The notes under the pieces are model-generated. The model was not told where the DNA came from and ran no database searches. It saw only the letters and a list, made by a program, of their open reading frames with translations. Made by a program: the position numbers and the translations under genes. This document shows, one piece after another, positions 24,881-33,315 of a stretch of 64,000 bases of DNA; within the stretch, counting starts at the first letter, position 1; the number at the start of each line of letters is the position of its first letter. The DNA is from CAZSSH01 sp964609825 (GTDB lineage: Bacteria; Verrucomicrobiota; Lentisphaeria; Victivallales; Victivallaceae): contig CAZSSH010000010.1 of assembly GCA_964609825.1 (NCBI GenBank), forward strand, positions 310,001-374,000. Direction: 5' to 3'.

Positions 24881-25742
24881 CCGTTGATAACTTATTTTTA
24901 AAATCGATGATTCGACCGCTCCCGGTTTGGGCTTGGCCGATGCAGGTGATCGGGGTCAAAAACGGCCAATTGGCCGCAAGCTCGGCGACTTTGTCGGACG
25001 GGACGGTAAACAAGAGCTCATAATCTTCGCCGTCGGAGAGCGCCGTTTCGACGCTCGCGCCCGATCTTAGCGGGAGCTCCTCGGGGTCAATTCTTAAATC
25101 AATCATTGACGCCTCTGCCAGCCGCCGGGCGTCCAGGAGGAGGCCGTCACTCACATCCAGCATTGCCGAGGCCAAGTGATGTTGAGCCAAAAAGCGCCCT
25201 TCGGCCAGACGCGGCGAAAATTCCAAATGGTGGCTGCTTGCCAGAGAGTTGCCCAAGCTCCCGGTGACATAGAGTAAATCGCCCGCCGTTGCGCCGCTGC
25301 GGCGGATCACCTCATTGGCGTTGACTTCCCCCAAAATGGTCAGGGTAAAAACTTCATCCTCGACTTTGGTTGAGCTCAAATCGCCGCCGATGACCGGGAC
25401 TTGATATTGCTTTGCCGCGGCATTGACCCCGCGGCAAAACTCGAGGATCCACTCCTCGGAGCGGCCGTTGACCGCCGCGGTCAAGAGCGCCCAGCGCGGC
25501 ACTCCGCCCATGGCGGCAATGTCGCTCAAATTGCGTTTGAGGAGCTTGGCTCCGGCCGTGCGGGCAGGGGTGGTGTCTTTGTAATAATGAATGTCCCCGG
25601 CCAGCTGGTCGACGGCTGCGAGCAACAGCTTGCCGTCGCCGAAACGCACCGCCGCGCAGTCGTCGCCAGGGCCGATGACGACCGAGTCGTCCTGCTGGAG
25701 CTCCGGCAATAATTTTTTTAAAATGGACAATTCGTGAATCAT
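24855..25742 (-). CDS. thiL: Thiamine-monophosphate kinase
   Basis: The 295-residue protein phosphorylates thiamine monophosphate to thiamine pyrophosphate. Family features are the N-terminal IGPGDDCAAV at about 23-32 (metal and nucleotide Asp pair), LAAVDQLAGDIHY, AAKLLKRNLSDIAAMGG-type segment, VIGGDLSS, LDVSDGLLLDARRLA and SDGEDYELLFTV. An AGGA site precedes the ATG. It lies between ygjP and tsaE in a tight minus-strand run. No other thiamine genes are in the window. Confidence 0.95.
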   Translation of the reverse strand: MIHELSILKKLLPELQQDDSVVIGPGDDCAAVRFGDGKLLLAAVDQLAGDIHYYKDTTPARTAGAKLLKRNLSDIAAMGGVPRWALLTAAVNGRSEEWILEFCRGVNAAAKQYQVPVIGGDLSSTKVEDEVFTLTILGEVNANEVIRRSGATAGDLLYVTGSLGNSLASSHHLEFSPRLAEGRFLAQHHLASAMLDVSDGLLLDARRLAEASMIDLRIDPEELPLRSGASVETALSDGEDYELLFTVPSDKVAELAANWPFLTPITCIGQAQTGSGRIIDFKNKLSTDEKSGYEH

Positions 25743-25781
25743 AAAATATCCTGATAACCTTAACTCATTGTTAAGATAACA

Positions 25782-26453
25782 CTAAAGTGACGCAATTTCA
25801 ATTTGCATCCGTCTAAAATCATTTTTTATTTTGCGGTACGCCGGGCACATGCGGCCGACTTGGCGCCAAAATGCGGGGGAGTGATTGAGCTCAATCAAAT
25901 GCGCGAGCTCGTGAATGATCACATAATCGATGATTTCGGTCGGATACTGCATTAAGCGCCAGCTGAAATTGAGGTCGCCGTGCCGGTTGCAGGAGCCGAA
26001 GCGGCCGCCGGCGGAGTTGATTTTGATCGAGTTGACGGTCAAGTTAAATTGGGCCGCCGCCGCCGATACGCGCGGGATCAGGTACTTTACGGCAAGCGTG
26101 CGGTAGATTTTATGGAGGTCGGAGCGCATCGTCTCCTCATCGTTGCGCGCCAAGTGGAAGCCGTCACAGTAGACCGAGAGGCGCTTGGTAAAACGGATTG
26201 CGTGCGGTTTGCCCAACAGCCTTAATACGGTGTTTTCGTCAATGGCGGTCATTGCCGAGGCGAGGGCGCGCTCGCGCATGTTTTGGAGCTTATCAAGATT
26301 TTGCTCTAAAAATTGTCGGATCCACTTTTCCCCGAGGTGTTTGGCTGCGCGGACGACAAAGGTGTCCGTCGGTCGCTGATATTTGACCGAAATCCCTTTT
26401 TTGTCAGCATATATGAGCTCAAAAGAAAAATTTTTCGCGTTTTCGATTTGCAT
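25782..26453 (-). CDS. YgjP/SprT-like zinc metallopeptidase domain protein
   Basis: The 223-residue protein matches the YgjP (DUF45, WLM-type) group. The zinc motif is HELAHLIELNHSPAFW near residues 185-200, preceded by GRFGSCNRHGDLNFSWRLMQYP, the strand-helix region characteristic of the family. The N-terminal half is a beta-rich domain of unknown role. Relatives are often annotated as M48-like peptidases, but the cellular target is not established. A strong promoter (TTGAAA-17-TATATT at 26524-26552) starts a transcript that may run through thiL, tsaE and beyond. It is divergent from frr. Confidence 0.88.
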   Translation of the reverse strand: MQIENAKNFSFELIYADKKGISVKYQRPTDTFVVRAAKHLGEKWIRQFLEQNLDKLQNMRERALASAMTAIDENTVLRLLGKPHAIRFTKRLSVYCDGFHLARNDEETMRSDLHKIYRTLAVKYLIPRVSAAAAQFNLTVNSIKINSAGGRFGSCNRHGDLNFSWRLMQYPTEIIDYVIIHELAHLIELNHSPAFWRQVGRMCPAYRKIKNDFRRMQIEIASL

Positions 26454-26476
26454 TTTTTCGGGTTTTGACTTATCTT
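26448..26476 (+). promoter_or_regulatory. Promoter of frr
   Basis: TTGCAT (26448-26453) and TATCTT (26471-26476) with a 17-bp spacer on the plus strand. The leader of about 87 nt contains the inverted repeat at 26516-26531. Confidence 0.5.
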
Positions 26477-26515
26477 AATAAAAGGCGGGCCATCCATATG
26501 GTTTGGGGGACCCGT

Positions 26516-26531
26516 TGTATATAAATATACA
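26516..26531. promoter_or_regulatory. Inverted repeat at the ygjP promoter and frr leader
   Basis: TGTATA and TATACA flank a TAAA spacer and overlap the -10 box of the minus-strand ygjP promoter. The preceding GTTGTATATA (26514-26523) is identical to the first 10 bases of the marR/fabF operator. It may be a related regulator site or simply an AT-rich promoter coincidence. Confidence 0.35.
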
Positions 26532-26552
26532 CTCTGGCAGCAAAGGTTTCAA
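26524..26552 (-). promoter_or_regulatory. Promoter of the ygjP-thiL-tsaE run
   Basis: Minus-strand TTGAAA (26547-26552) and TATATT (26524-26529) with a 17-bp spacer, the same hexamers as the enolase promoter. Confidence 0.68.
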
Positions 26553-26569
26553 ACGTAGGAGATAAAAAT

Positions 26570-27136
26570 ATGAACGTACCTGTCGAACAACTGATGGATG
26601 CTCTCGAAGAGCACATGATGAAAACCGAGGAAGCGCTGGAGCACCACTTTATGGGCATCCGCACCGGCAAGGCCAGTCCCGCTTTGGTCGAAAACATCAT
26701 GGTTGAGTATTACGGTACGCCCACCCGGCTCAAGGAATTGGCCGGGATCACCGCGCCAGAGCCGCGCTTGCTGGTGATTCAGCCGTGGGACACGAGCGCC
26801 GTCTCCGCAACCGAAAAAGCGATCCTTGCCTCCAATTTGGGGATTACCCCGATGAGTGATGGCCGTGTTCTCAAACTGCCGATTCCGGAGTTGAGCCAGG
26901 ATCGACGTCTCGCTTTGGCCAAGCAGGCCAAAGCGCACGTCGAGGAGGCCAAAGTTGCTTTGCGCAACATCCGCCGCGACGGCAACGAAGCTGCCAAAAA
27001 GGCGCAAAAGGACGGTCACATTACCGAAGACGAGCTCAAAAAATTGCTCGATGACATCCAAAAACTCACTGATAAATACAGCATTGCTCTCGACAAGGCG
27101 CTTGCCGTCAAGGAAAAAGAGCTGATGACCGTATAA
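26570..27136 (+). CDS. frr: Ribosome recycling factor
   Basis: The 188-residue protein is full-length ribosome recycling factor, which with EF-G splits the post-termination ribosome. It has the two-domain pattern: helix I with MKTEEALEHHFMGIRTGKASPALVENIMVEYYGTPT, the beta domain LKELAGITAPEPRLLVIQPWD, and the C-terminal helices DRRLALAKQAKAHVEEAKVALRNIRRDGN. TAGGAGATAAAAAT precedes the ATG. Its TAA overlaps the ATG of the next gene by one base (TAATG), so translation of the glycosyltransferase is coupled to it. Confidence 0.97.
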   Translation: MNVPVEQLMDALEEHMMKTEEALEHHFMGIRTGKASPALVENIMVEYYGTPTRLKELAGITAPEPRLLVIQPWDTSAVSATEKAILASNLGITPMSDGRVLKLPIPELSQDRRLALAKQAKAHVEEAKVALRNIRRDGNEAAKKAQKDGHITEDELKKLLDDIQKLTDKYSIALDKALAVKEKELMTV

Positions 27137-28938
27137 TGGGTAAACCCCCGTTGTCAATTTGCAATGTCCGTTCCGGCGGACGTTTTATAAAAACGCTGAT
27201 CGCGCTGGCCGCGGTGGCGTTTTTTGTGCGTTTAGGAGTATCGTTTGAGCTTGCCGCGATCAACGGCGGTCGCAACAGCGTCTTTACCCCGTCGGTATTC
27301 AGCGATTTGGCGACTTATATGAATTTGGCCAAAGACATTGTCCACGGTCAATTTAAGGGGGAGTTTTATTACCAGCCCTTTTATTACGCCGTGTTTGTCC
27401 CGGCAATTTATCTGGTGACCGGCGGCTCCGTTTGGGCGGTGATCGTCGTCCAGTCACTTTTGGGGGCGCTGACGGCATATCTGGCCGGGCTCTCGGGAGC
27501 GATGCTTTTCGGGAAAAAGGCTGGCGTCGCGGCGGCGGTTTTAGTCGCATTTTCCACTGTTTTACTGTTGATGACGCCGTTTCACCAAAATGAGACGTTG
27601 CAGACGTTTAACCTCGCCTTGCTCTTTTATTGCGGCTTGCGGGCGCTCAAAGATTGGAAACTTTGGCGTTGGGGCGTGATCGGGTTTATTTTTTCGGTCG
27701 CCATTTTGACGCGTGGTAATATCTGGCTCTTGTGGCCGGGAGTGGCGCTCTTTTTGATTTTTTCCGGCCGCCGAGACAAAATTAACAAGCGTAAAATTGC
27801 GGCTGCGCTGGCGGTTTTTTTTGCCATGACGATGCTCTTGCAATTGCCGTTCATGATCTACAACTCCTGTTACCTCAAGCGCTTGAGCGGCCCGTCCACG
27901 GCGGCCGGGGCGGTGCTCGCTTTGGGCAACACCAAGGAAGCTCCTGCCGGCGGGCGCAACCCTTATTTGCCCGCCGGGCCGATGGAGTACCCGGATGCTT
28001 ACTCTGACATGATGGCGCGACCGCGCCCGGTCGGGCTTCAGATGTGGGATTTTTTGCGGGAGAGCCCGCTTGCCTTCGGCGAATTGCAGTTTCGCAAAAT
28101 GCTGCTCTTTTGGGATTACCGCGAGATTCCCAACAATATTTCGCTGTACGGCGAGGGCGAGTACAGCCAAATACTGCAATGGAGTGTTTGGGGGCGCAGC
28201 GGCGTCATCATTGCATTGGGCTTGGCCGGCATGCTGTTGTGGGTTAAAAAGGCGGTATGCCGCCGGTCATACCGTTTGCTGTTTTTGTATCATTTTGTCA
28301 TCGCCTTTTGGTGCGCTACCTGGATTTTTTACATCTTGGCGCGGTTTCGGGCGCCGATTTTGCCGGAGTTGGCGGTATTTGCCGGGGGCTGGCTGATTTA
28401 TGCATGGTTCGGCAAACTCAAAAAGCTGAGAGTTTTGTTGTTGACACTGCTTGCCGGGTGCTTTATCTCCTTTGCCGCGTACGACGCCTATCGCTCGTAT
28501 GAACCGGTGATTTTTCGCGTGACCAGTCCAGGCGGTGTGCGTCTGCCGCTTGGCGACGGCCAAGTATTGTATAAGGACAACGGTCCCTGGACCTTTGGCG
28601 GCTGGTCACAGCAGGAGCTGGCGGCGGGGACAACCTTGGACAAAACCTTTGCCGGGACGGACCCGGCCAAAACCGGCGTTTGGCAATTGACCCTGCTTAC
28701 CGTCAAGCCGGGATTGGTCGCGGGCAAACTTGACGACAAAGCCTTTGTTTACCGCGCCGAAAAGGCGGGGCTCAACACCGTTGACATCCCCGGGGGCGGC
28801 AGCGGCAAAGCGTTCTTTGACCGCGTCAATGGCGAGCACTTTTTACTCTATGACGCTCAGCGCGACTACGGTCGCTCGCAATACAACGGCGAACCTTTGC
28901 ATGGGGAATGGGTCGTCAAATATAAGGAAAAAAAATAA
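27136..28938 (+). CDS. Multipass GT-C glycosyltransferase (ArnT/PMT family 39-like)
   Basis: The 600-residue protein begins with a membrane helix (about 18-36). Its first loop carries the motif SDLATYMNLAK, with D57 as the candidate catalytic Asp of GT-C enzymes that use polyprenyl-phosphate sugars. About ten further hydrophobic helices run to residue 455. The last 130 residues form a soluble, beta-rich extracytoplasmic domain. It is translationally coupled to frr and followed after 1 bp by a Gfo/Idh oxidoreductase gene, suggesting surface glycan modification. The sugar and acceptor are unknown. Confidence 0.83.
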   Translation: MGKPPLSICNVRSGGRFIKTLIALAAVAFFVRLGVSFELAAINGGRNSVFTPSVFSDLATYMNLAKDIVHGQFKGEFYYQPFYYAVFVPAIYLVTGGSVWAVIVVQSLLGALTAYLAGLSGAMLFGKKAGVAAAVLVAFSTVLLLMTPFHQNETLQTFNLALLFYCGLRALKDWKLWRWGVIGFIFSVAILTRGNIWLLWPGVALFLIFSGRRDKINKRKIAAALAVFFAMTMLLQLPFMIYNSCYLKRLSGPSTAAGAVLALGNTKEAPAGGRNPYLPAGPMEYPDAYSDMMARPRPVGLQMWDFLRESPLAFGELQFRKMLLFWDYREIPNNISLYGEGEYSQILQWSVWGRSGVIIALGLAGMLLWVKKAVCRRSYRLLFLYHFVIAFWCATWIFYILARFRAPILPELAVFAGGWLIYAWFGKLKKLRVLLLTLLAGCFISFAAYDAYRSYEPVIFRVTSPGGVRLPLGDGQVLYKDNGPWTFGGWSQQELAAGTTLDKTFAGTDPAKTGVWQLTLLTVKPGLVAGKLDDKAFVYRAEKAGLNTVDIPGGGSGKAFFDRVNGEHFLLYDAQRDYGRSQYNGEPLHGEWVVKYKEKK

Positions 28939-28939
28939 A

Positions 28940-29932
28940 ATGCTTAAAATGGTGTTTATCGGCAGTCGCGGCCACTTTTTTTATGCGGTCAACGGGTTAA
29001 CCAAAGTCAACAATGTTGAAGTTTGGGCGGTGAGTTCCGGTTGCGAGGATTCCCCCGACCGGCTTTTGACTGCCTTGGGTAATCTTAAAATCATCCCCAA
29101 GGTTTACAGTGATTACCGCCTGATGCTCAAAGAAGTCAATCCCGATATCGTCTGCATCGACGGGCCGTTTGACCGTCATGCGCAAATGTGCATTGACGCT
29201 TTTCGAGCCGGAGCGCATGTGTTTTGCGAGAAACCGGTGGCGCTCACCGTCGCCGATCTGGAGCTCGTCAAAGGTGAGTGGATCAAGGCCGGGAAACCGT
29301 GCTTTGTAACCATGCTCGGCGTGCGTTACGAGCCCGCGTTTTACGAGGCGTATAAAATTTTGGAGTCGGGCGTCCTCGGCCGGATCAAAATGATTTCGGC
29401 GCGCAAATCCTACAAATTGGGGACCCGCCCCGAGTTTTACAAAACCCGCAGCACTTACGGCGGCACACTGCCGTGGGTGGGAAGTCATGCCGCGAGCTGG
29501 ATTTTGGCCTTCAGCCGCTCGCATTTCAAACAGGTGTTTGCTTCGCACAATTTTGAGGATAATTTTGACAACGGCAATCTGGAAACCGCCGGGCAGATGC
29601 TTTTTGTGATGCAAAACGGCATTCAGGCCTCGGCCACCATCGACTTTTTGCGGCCGCAAAGCGCGCCCAGTCACGGCGACGACCGGCTGCGGGTGGCGGG
29701 GACATTGGGGGTGATGGAGATCACCGACGGCAAGATCGCACTGCTGACGGCGGACAAGAGCGAAGTCATTGTGCCGGATGAGGATAACGTGCCTGATATG
29801 TTTGCCGAATTTGCCTCTCAGATTGTCAGTTGCGGCAGCTCCGAGCCGGAGACTTTGGAGATGCTTGAGCTTACACTGGCTTGTCTTTTGGCGCGCGAAT
29901 CGGCCGACCAAAACAAAATCATGACATTTTAA
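28940..29932 (+). CDS. Gfo/Idh/MocA family NAD(P)-dependent oxidoreductase
   Basis: The 330-residue protein has an N-terminal Rossmann fold (MVFIGSRGHFFYAV onward, NPDIVCIDGP) and the family motif AGAHVFCEKPVALTVADLE at about residues 89-107. A C-terminal alpha/beta domain with GGTLPWVGSHAASW includes the active-site His region. The glycine motif is GSRGHF rather than the common GxGxxG. Such enzymes oxidise or reduce sugars, inositols or nucleotide sugars. The ATG at 28940 overlaps nothing and sits 1 bp after the glycosyltransferase stop, so the two are likely one unit. The substrate is not predictable. Confidence 0.87.
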   Translation: MLKMVFIGSRGHFFYAVNGLTKVNNVEVWAVSSGCEDSPDRLLTALGNLKIIPKVYSDYRLMLKEVNPDIVCIDGPFDRHAQMCIDAFRAGAHVFCEKPVALTVADLELVKGEWIKAGKPCFVTMLGVRYEPAFYEAYKILESGVLGRIKMISARKSYKLGTRPEFYKTRSTYGGTLPWVGSHAASWILAFSRSHFKQVFASHNFEDNFDNGNLETAGQMLFVMQNGIQASATIDFLRPQSAPSHGDDRLRVAGTLGVMEITDGKIALLTADKSEVIVPDEDNVPDMFAEFASQIVSCGSSEPETLEMLELTLACLLARESADQNKIMTF

Positions 29933-29942
29933 GAATCTAAGC

Positions 29943-29971
29943 TTGTAATATCGCACAAAAAAGATTATATT
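29943..29971 (+). promoter_or_regulatory. Promoter of rnpB
   Basis: TTGTAA (29943-29948) and TATATT (29966-29971) are 17 bp apart. The RNA start predicted from the P1 helix (29978) falls 7 bp after the -10 box, which supports both calls. Confidence 0.8.
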
Positions 29972-29977
29972 AACGGT

Positions 29978-30326
29978 GATACGCAGCTGTGGGCAGTCGC
30001 TTTGTCTTTAGGGCAAAGAGGAAAGTCCGGACTGCACAGGGCAGGGAGTCCTTTTGTTAAAGAAGGATACCGCGGACCATACGCCGCGGGAAGGCCAGTG
30101 CAACAGAGAATATACCGCCGAAAGGTAAGGGTGAAAAGGTGGGGTAAGAGCCCACCGGGCGTCGGTGAGAGCCGTGCCGCATGGTAAACCCCTCCCGCAG
30201 CAAGACCAAATAGGGAGCGATGCTGTCGCCCGCAGCGCTTGAGCTCCGGGTTCTGGTCGCATAGATAGATGATTGCCGTCTTGCCTTTGGCAAGATACAA
30301 AATCCGGCTTACAGCAGTTGCGTATC
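29978..30326 (+). ncRNA. rnpB: RNase P RNA, bacterial type A
   Basis: The catalytic RNA that matures the 5' ends of tRNAs. The conserved blocks are clear: GAGGAAAGTCCGGACT at 30019-30034 (P4/J3-4 region, followed by GCACAGGGCAG), ACAGAGAATATACCGCC, GGTAAGGGTGAAAAGGTGGG, AAGAGCCCACCG, GGTAAACCCC and the 3' block AGATAGATGATTGCCG with ACAAAATCCGGCTTACAG. The ends pair as GATACGCAGCTG with CAGTTGCGTATC, giving helix P1 and the boundaries of a 349-nt RNA. It lies between an oxidoreductase and a phosphoesterase gene and has its own promoter. Confidence 0.96.
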
Positions 30327-30365
30327 ATTATTTGACAAGTACGACTGGGAGTGTGTTGTTGACAA

Positions 30366-31181
30366 ATGGCTAAAATTGCAATTTTAAGTGATATTCATTC
30401 CAATGCCGATGCGCTGACGGTGGTTTTGGATAAGTGTAAAGAGTTGGAGATCGCAAGTTACGTGTCGCTGGGCGATATCGTCGGTTACAACGCCGAGCCC
30501 AAGCGCTGCTTGGATATGGTGCGTCACCTCAACTGGATCGCCATGGTGCGCGGCAATCACGATGAGTACACTGCCAACGGCAACACCGAGCAGTCCGGTT
30601 TTAACCCGAGCGCCCGGCTGGCGATTGACTGGACGCGCTCGCAGCTTACCGAGTCCGAGCGCGCCTGGCTGGTGAGCATGCCCTACCGCTCGACGATTGC
30701 CGGACAAAATGTGACGATCGTCCATGCCACTTTGGACTCTCCGGAAAATTGGGGTTATATCTTTGACGCCCATCATGCCGTGGACAATTTCTCCTACCAG
30801 TTTACCCAAATGTGTTTTTGCGGCCACTCGCATGTCCCTGTGGCGTTTAACAAAAAGCCGATCATCGCGATGAATGAGCGCAGCATTGAGGAAATTGAGG
30901 AGTGGGGCAAAAATTTGGCGAACCCCGCATGCAACACTGATTTTACCCTGGCCGACGAGCTCAAAGTCGAGATCAAGCCGGGCTATAAATATCTGTTTAA
31001 CGTGGGCAGCATCGGTCAACCGCGCAACCGCGATCCGCGGGCGAGCTTTGCGGTGATCGACACTGACGAGCGGTCAGTGACGCGTTATCGTTTGCCGTAC
31101 GACATTGCGTCAGCCCAGGCAAAAATTTTGGCTGCCGGATTGCCGGAGCGTCTGGCATTGCGGCTGTCAACCGGAAGTTGA
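30366..31181 (+). CDS. Calcineurin-like metallophosphoesterase
   Basis: The 271-residue protein has the two-metal phosphoesterase motifs in order: LSDIHSN (residues 7-13), GDIVGYN, RGNHDEY, a later HATL, and GHSHVPV. It resembles the YfcE/ApaH-like cytoplasmic group acting on phosphodiesters or nucleotides. No near ribosome site is seen; GGGAG lies about 15 nt upstream of the ATG. It begins 40 bp after rnpB and is followed immediately by a GT9 gene, which may share its transcript. The substrate is unknown. Confidence 0.9.
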   Translation: MAKIAILSDIHSNADALTVVLDKCKELEIASYVSLGDIVGYNAEPKRCLDMVRHLNWIAMVRGNHDEYTANGNTEQSGFNPSARLAIDWTRSQLTESERAWLVSMPYRSTIAGQNVTIVHATLDSPENWGYIFDAHHAVDNFSYQFTQMCFCGHSHVPVAFNKKPIIAMNERSIEEIEEWGKNLANPACNTDFTLADELKVEIKPGYKYLFNVGSIGQPRNRDPRASFAVIDTDERSVTRYRLPYDIASAQAKILAAGLPERLALRLSTGS

Positions 31182-31186
31182 GCAAT

Positions 31187-32251
31187 ATGCACAGACCGGT
31201 GAAAGATATTTTGGTCATCAAGCCCAGCAGTCTGGGTGATATTTTACACGTTTTTCCCGCCTTGGAGCTTTTGCATCAAAAGTATCCGGGGGCCAAGTTT
31301 GACTACATCGTCAATCCGGCGTTTGCCGAGCTTTTGGATTACGCTCCGTGCAAGATTGAGCGTCGGATTTTTTTTGACCGCAAACGGTTGGGCGGAGTTT
31401 TCACTTTTTTGCCGGAGTTCTGGCGGCTGATCCAAAAAATACGCCGTAAAAAGTATGATCTGGTGATCGACTTTCAGGGGTTGTTCCGCAGCTCGATTTT
31501 GGGATTCTTGGCACGGGGCGACCGCAAGATCGGGTTTGAAGTGCCGCGCGAAAAGATTTCAAAGCTGTTTTACACTGATACTTTCAAAGTCCCCGCCGGG
31601 CATGCTCTGGAGCGCAATGTCGCTTTGGTCAATGCTTTGCTCGAGGAGCATAACCAGGTCCCGCAATACATTTTGCCGCCCAATCCCAAAGTCAAAGAGC
31701 ATCTGATTGACAAGCTGAAGTTTGATACTTCATGCGTGGTTGCGGTGATTCCGGGGGCGAGATGGCGCAGTAAGCGCTTCTCCACTACGCTGTTTGCCGA
31801 TGTGATGCGGCATATCTCTTTGGCCAACCCGCAGGTGCATTTTGTTTTTGTGGGGGTGCGGAGCGATCAAGTGCATACCAAGCGGATTTTAAAGAAGCTT
31901 GCCGGCGGTTCGCCGGTTACCGATTTGACCGGCAAAACGTCGCTTGGTGAAATGATTGAGCTTTTGCGGTTATCACATGCGGTGATCAGCAATGACAGCG
32001 GGCCGTTGCACGCGGCGGCGGCTTTGGGTATCAAAATTTTCTCGTTTTTCGGGCCGACCGATCCGGCGAAAACCGGTCCTTACGGCAATGACACTACAGT
32101 CTATCAGGCCAATTTGGATTGCATCAAGTGCCTTCGGCGTAAATGCAAAACCCAAGGCAAGCTCAAATGTCACTTGCTCGACGCCACTGTGATCGCTCAG
32201 GAAATCGTCGGTTATTTGAGTAATAAAAAAAGTGCTCCGGCGGCGGATTGA
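31187..32251 (+). CDS. Glycosyltransferase family 9 (heptosyltransferase-like)
   Basis: The 354-residue protein shows the GT-B fold of LPS heptosyltransferases (WaaC/WaaF). The N-terminal VIKPSSLGDILHVFPALELL is the family hallmark, followed by VIDFQGLFRSS, a mid-protein VIPGARWRSKRF, and the nucleotide-sugar segment HAVISNDSGPLHAAAALG with FFGPTDPAKTGPYG. The C-terminal C-x2-C-x4-C cluster (DCIKCLRRKC) also occurs in some WaaF-type proteins. I take the ATG at 31187, with GGAAG 9 nt upstream; a TTG at 31178 overlapping the previous stop is an alternative. It points to an outer membrane with LPS-like glycan. Confidence 0.92.
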   Translation: MHRPVKDILVIKPSSLGDILHVFPALELLHQKYPGAKFDYIVNPAFAELLDYAPCKIERRIFFDRKRLGGVFTFLPEFWRLIQKIRRKKYDLVIDFQGLFRSSILGFLARGDRKIGFEVPREKISKLFYTDTFKVPAGHALERNVALVNALLEEHNQVPQYILPPNPKVKEHLIDKLKFDTSCVVAVIPGARWRSKRFSTTLFADVMRHISLANPQVHFVFVGVRSDQVHTKRILKKLAGGSPVTDLTGKTSLGEMIELLRLSHAVISNDSGPLHAAAALGIKIFSFFGPTDPAKTGPYGNDTTVYQANLDCIKCLRRKCKTQGKLKCHLLDATVIAQEIVGYLSNKKSAPAAD

Positions 32252-32276
32252 CGGATTATCTCACAAAGGAAAGTGC

Positions 32277-33269
32277 ATGATGGGAAAAGTTGTATTATGG
32301 CTGTTGCTGGCGTTGATATCGACGCCGGCGTTTGCTCAATTGGGGATGGAGCTTACCATGAGCCGCTCCACTTTTATGCAATATGAGCCGGTGTTTGCCT
32401 GTGTCACGATCCGCAACGACTCCGGCAAGGCATTGGTTTTCGGCAAAGACCCGCATTTGCAGGGTTTTTTATTGTTTGACATTGTTGACTCCTTCGGCCG
32501 CCCGGTAGAAAAAGTCGGTAAAGAGGATATCATCGTCGACAGTCTGGTGTTGGGGCCCGGTGAAACCAAAAGCTTGGTGTTTCAAATCAGTCAGTTTTAT
32601 AATTTGCGCAAATTGGGGATATACCGCGCCCGTGCGTATGTGTCACATGCGATGCTGCCCAACGAGTATCAGACCAAGGATATCCGTTTTACGGTGGACA
32701 GCGGCGCCGAGATGTGGCGCCGCGATGTCGGTGTCCCGGTGTTTAATCAGAGCGAAAATGTCAATCCGCAAGGCGAGCAGCGGAGCTACAGTTTGCGCTC
32801 GTTGACCGACAACTCGATCCGTTATTTTTATCTGGTGATTGAGGATAAGAAAAAAATTTACGGCGTGATGCGTCTCGGCGAAGCAATGGCCCGCGAGCCG
32901 TTTAAGGCGGATGTGGATATGCTGAGCCGTTTTCACGTACTGCTGCCGGTGACACCCAAGATTTTTCATTACATGGTCTTTGAGCTCAACGGCGACAACT
33001 CGGTTAACAAATATTTGCGGACGACCGACACCATCCCGTCATTGGTGCGCGATCCGGTAAGCGGCAAAGTGATGGTTTCGGGGGGCTCGGACGCTTTGCC
33101 CGGCGTGGACTTCAAGGATCCCAATGCCGGCAAACTCAGCGCCGAGCAGGTGATGCAGCGCACTTATGAGGACGGCGTCGCTCCGGGGACTAAAAAGAAT
33201 GAAGGTTTGGTTGACCTCGGCAAATCCAAAAAGAGCAATTCTGCACAGCCAAAGCCGCCAACTCAATAA
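32277..33269 (+). CDS. Secreted protein of unknown function
   Basis: The 330-residue protein starts with a clear signal peptide (VVLWLLLALISTPAFA, cut before QLGMEL). The next 120 residues read like an immunoglobulin-like beta-sandwich (ACVTIRNDSGKALVF, GPGETKSLVFQISQFYNL), similar to extracellular or fibronectin-like domains. The C-terminal 60 residues are Lys- and Pro-rich and appear disordered. I do not recognise a catalytic motif. The ATG at 32277 follows AAAGGAAAGTGC, with a second ATG 3 bp on. It closes the unit after the GT9 gene and ends at a terminator. It is exported, so a cell-surface role is likely. Confidence 0.78.
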   Translation: MMGKVVLWLLLALISTPAFAQLGMELTMSRSTFMQYEPVFACVTIRNDSGKALVFGKDPHLQGFLLFDIVDSFGRPVEKVGKEDIIVDSLVLGPGETKSLVFQISQFYNLRKLGIYRARAYVSHAMLPNEYQTKDIRFTVDSGAEMWRRDVGVPVFNQSENVNPQGEQRSYSLRSLTDNSIRYFYLVIEDKKKIYGVMRLGEAMAREPFKADVDMLSRFHVLLPVTPKIFHYMVFELNGDNSVNKYLRTTDTIPSLVRDPVSGKVMVSGGSDALPGVDFKDPNAGKLSAEQVMQRTYEDGVAPGTKKNEGLVDLGKSKKSNSAQPKPPTQ

Positions 33270-33282
33270 GCGGTAAATTTAC

Positions 33283-33315
33283 CGGGAGCAGAGTCAAATC
33301 CGCTCCCGTTTTTTT
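33283..33315 (+). terminator. Terminator after the secreted protein gene
   Basis: A 7-bp stem, CGGGAGC (33283-33289) and GCTCCCG (33302-33308), is followed by seven T. The T run reaches the stop codon of the convergent SIMPL gene. Confidence 0.85.

Noticed and set aside
28997..29956. 319-codon open frame on the minus strand opposite the Gfo/Idh gene
   Set aside because: The plus-strand protein has the family motifs and a coupled position after the glycosyltransferase; the mirror frame has none.
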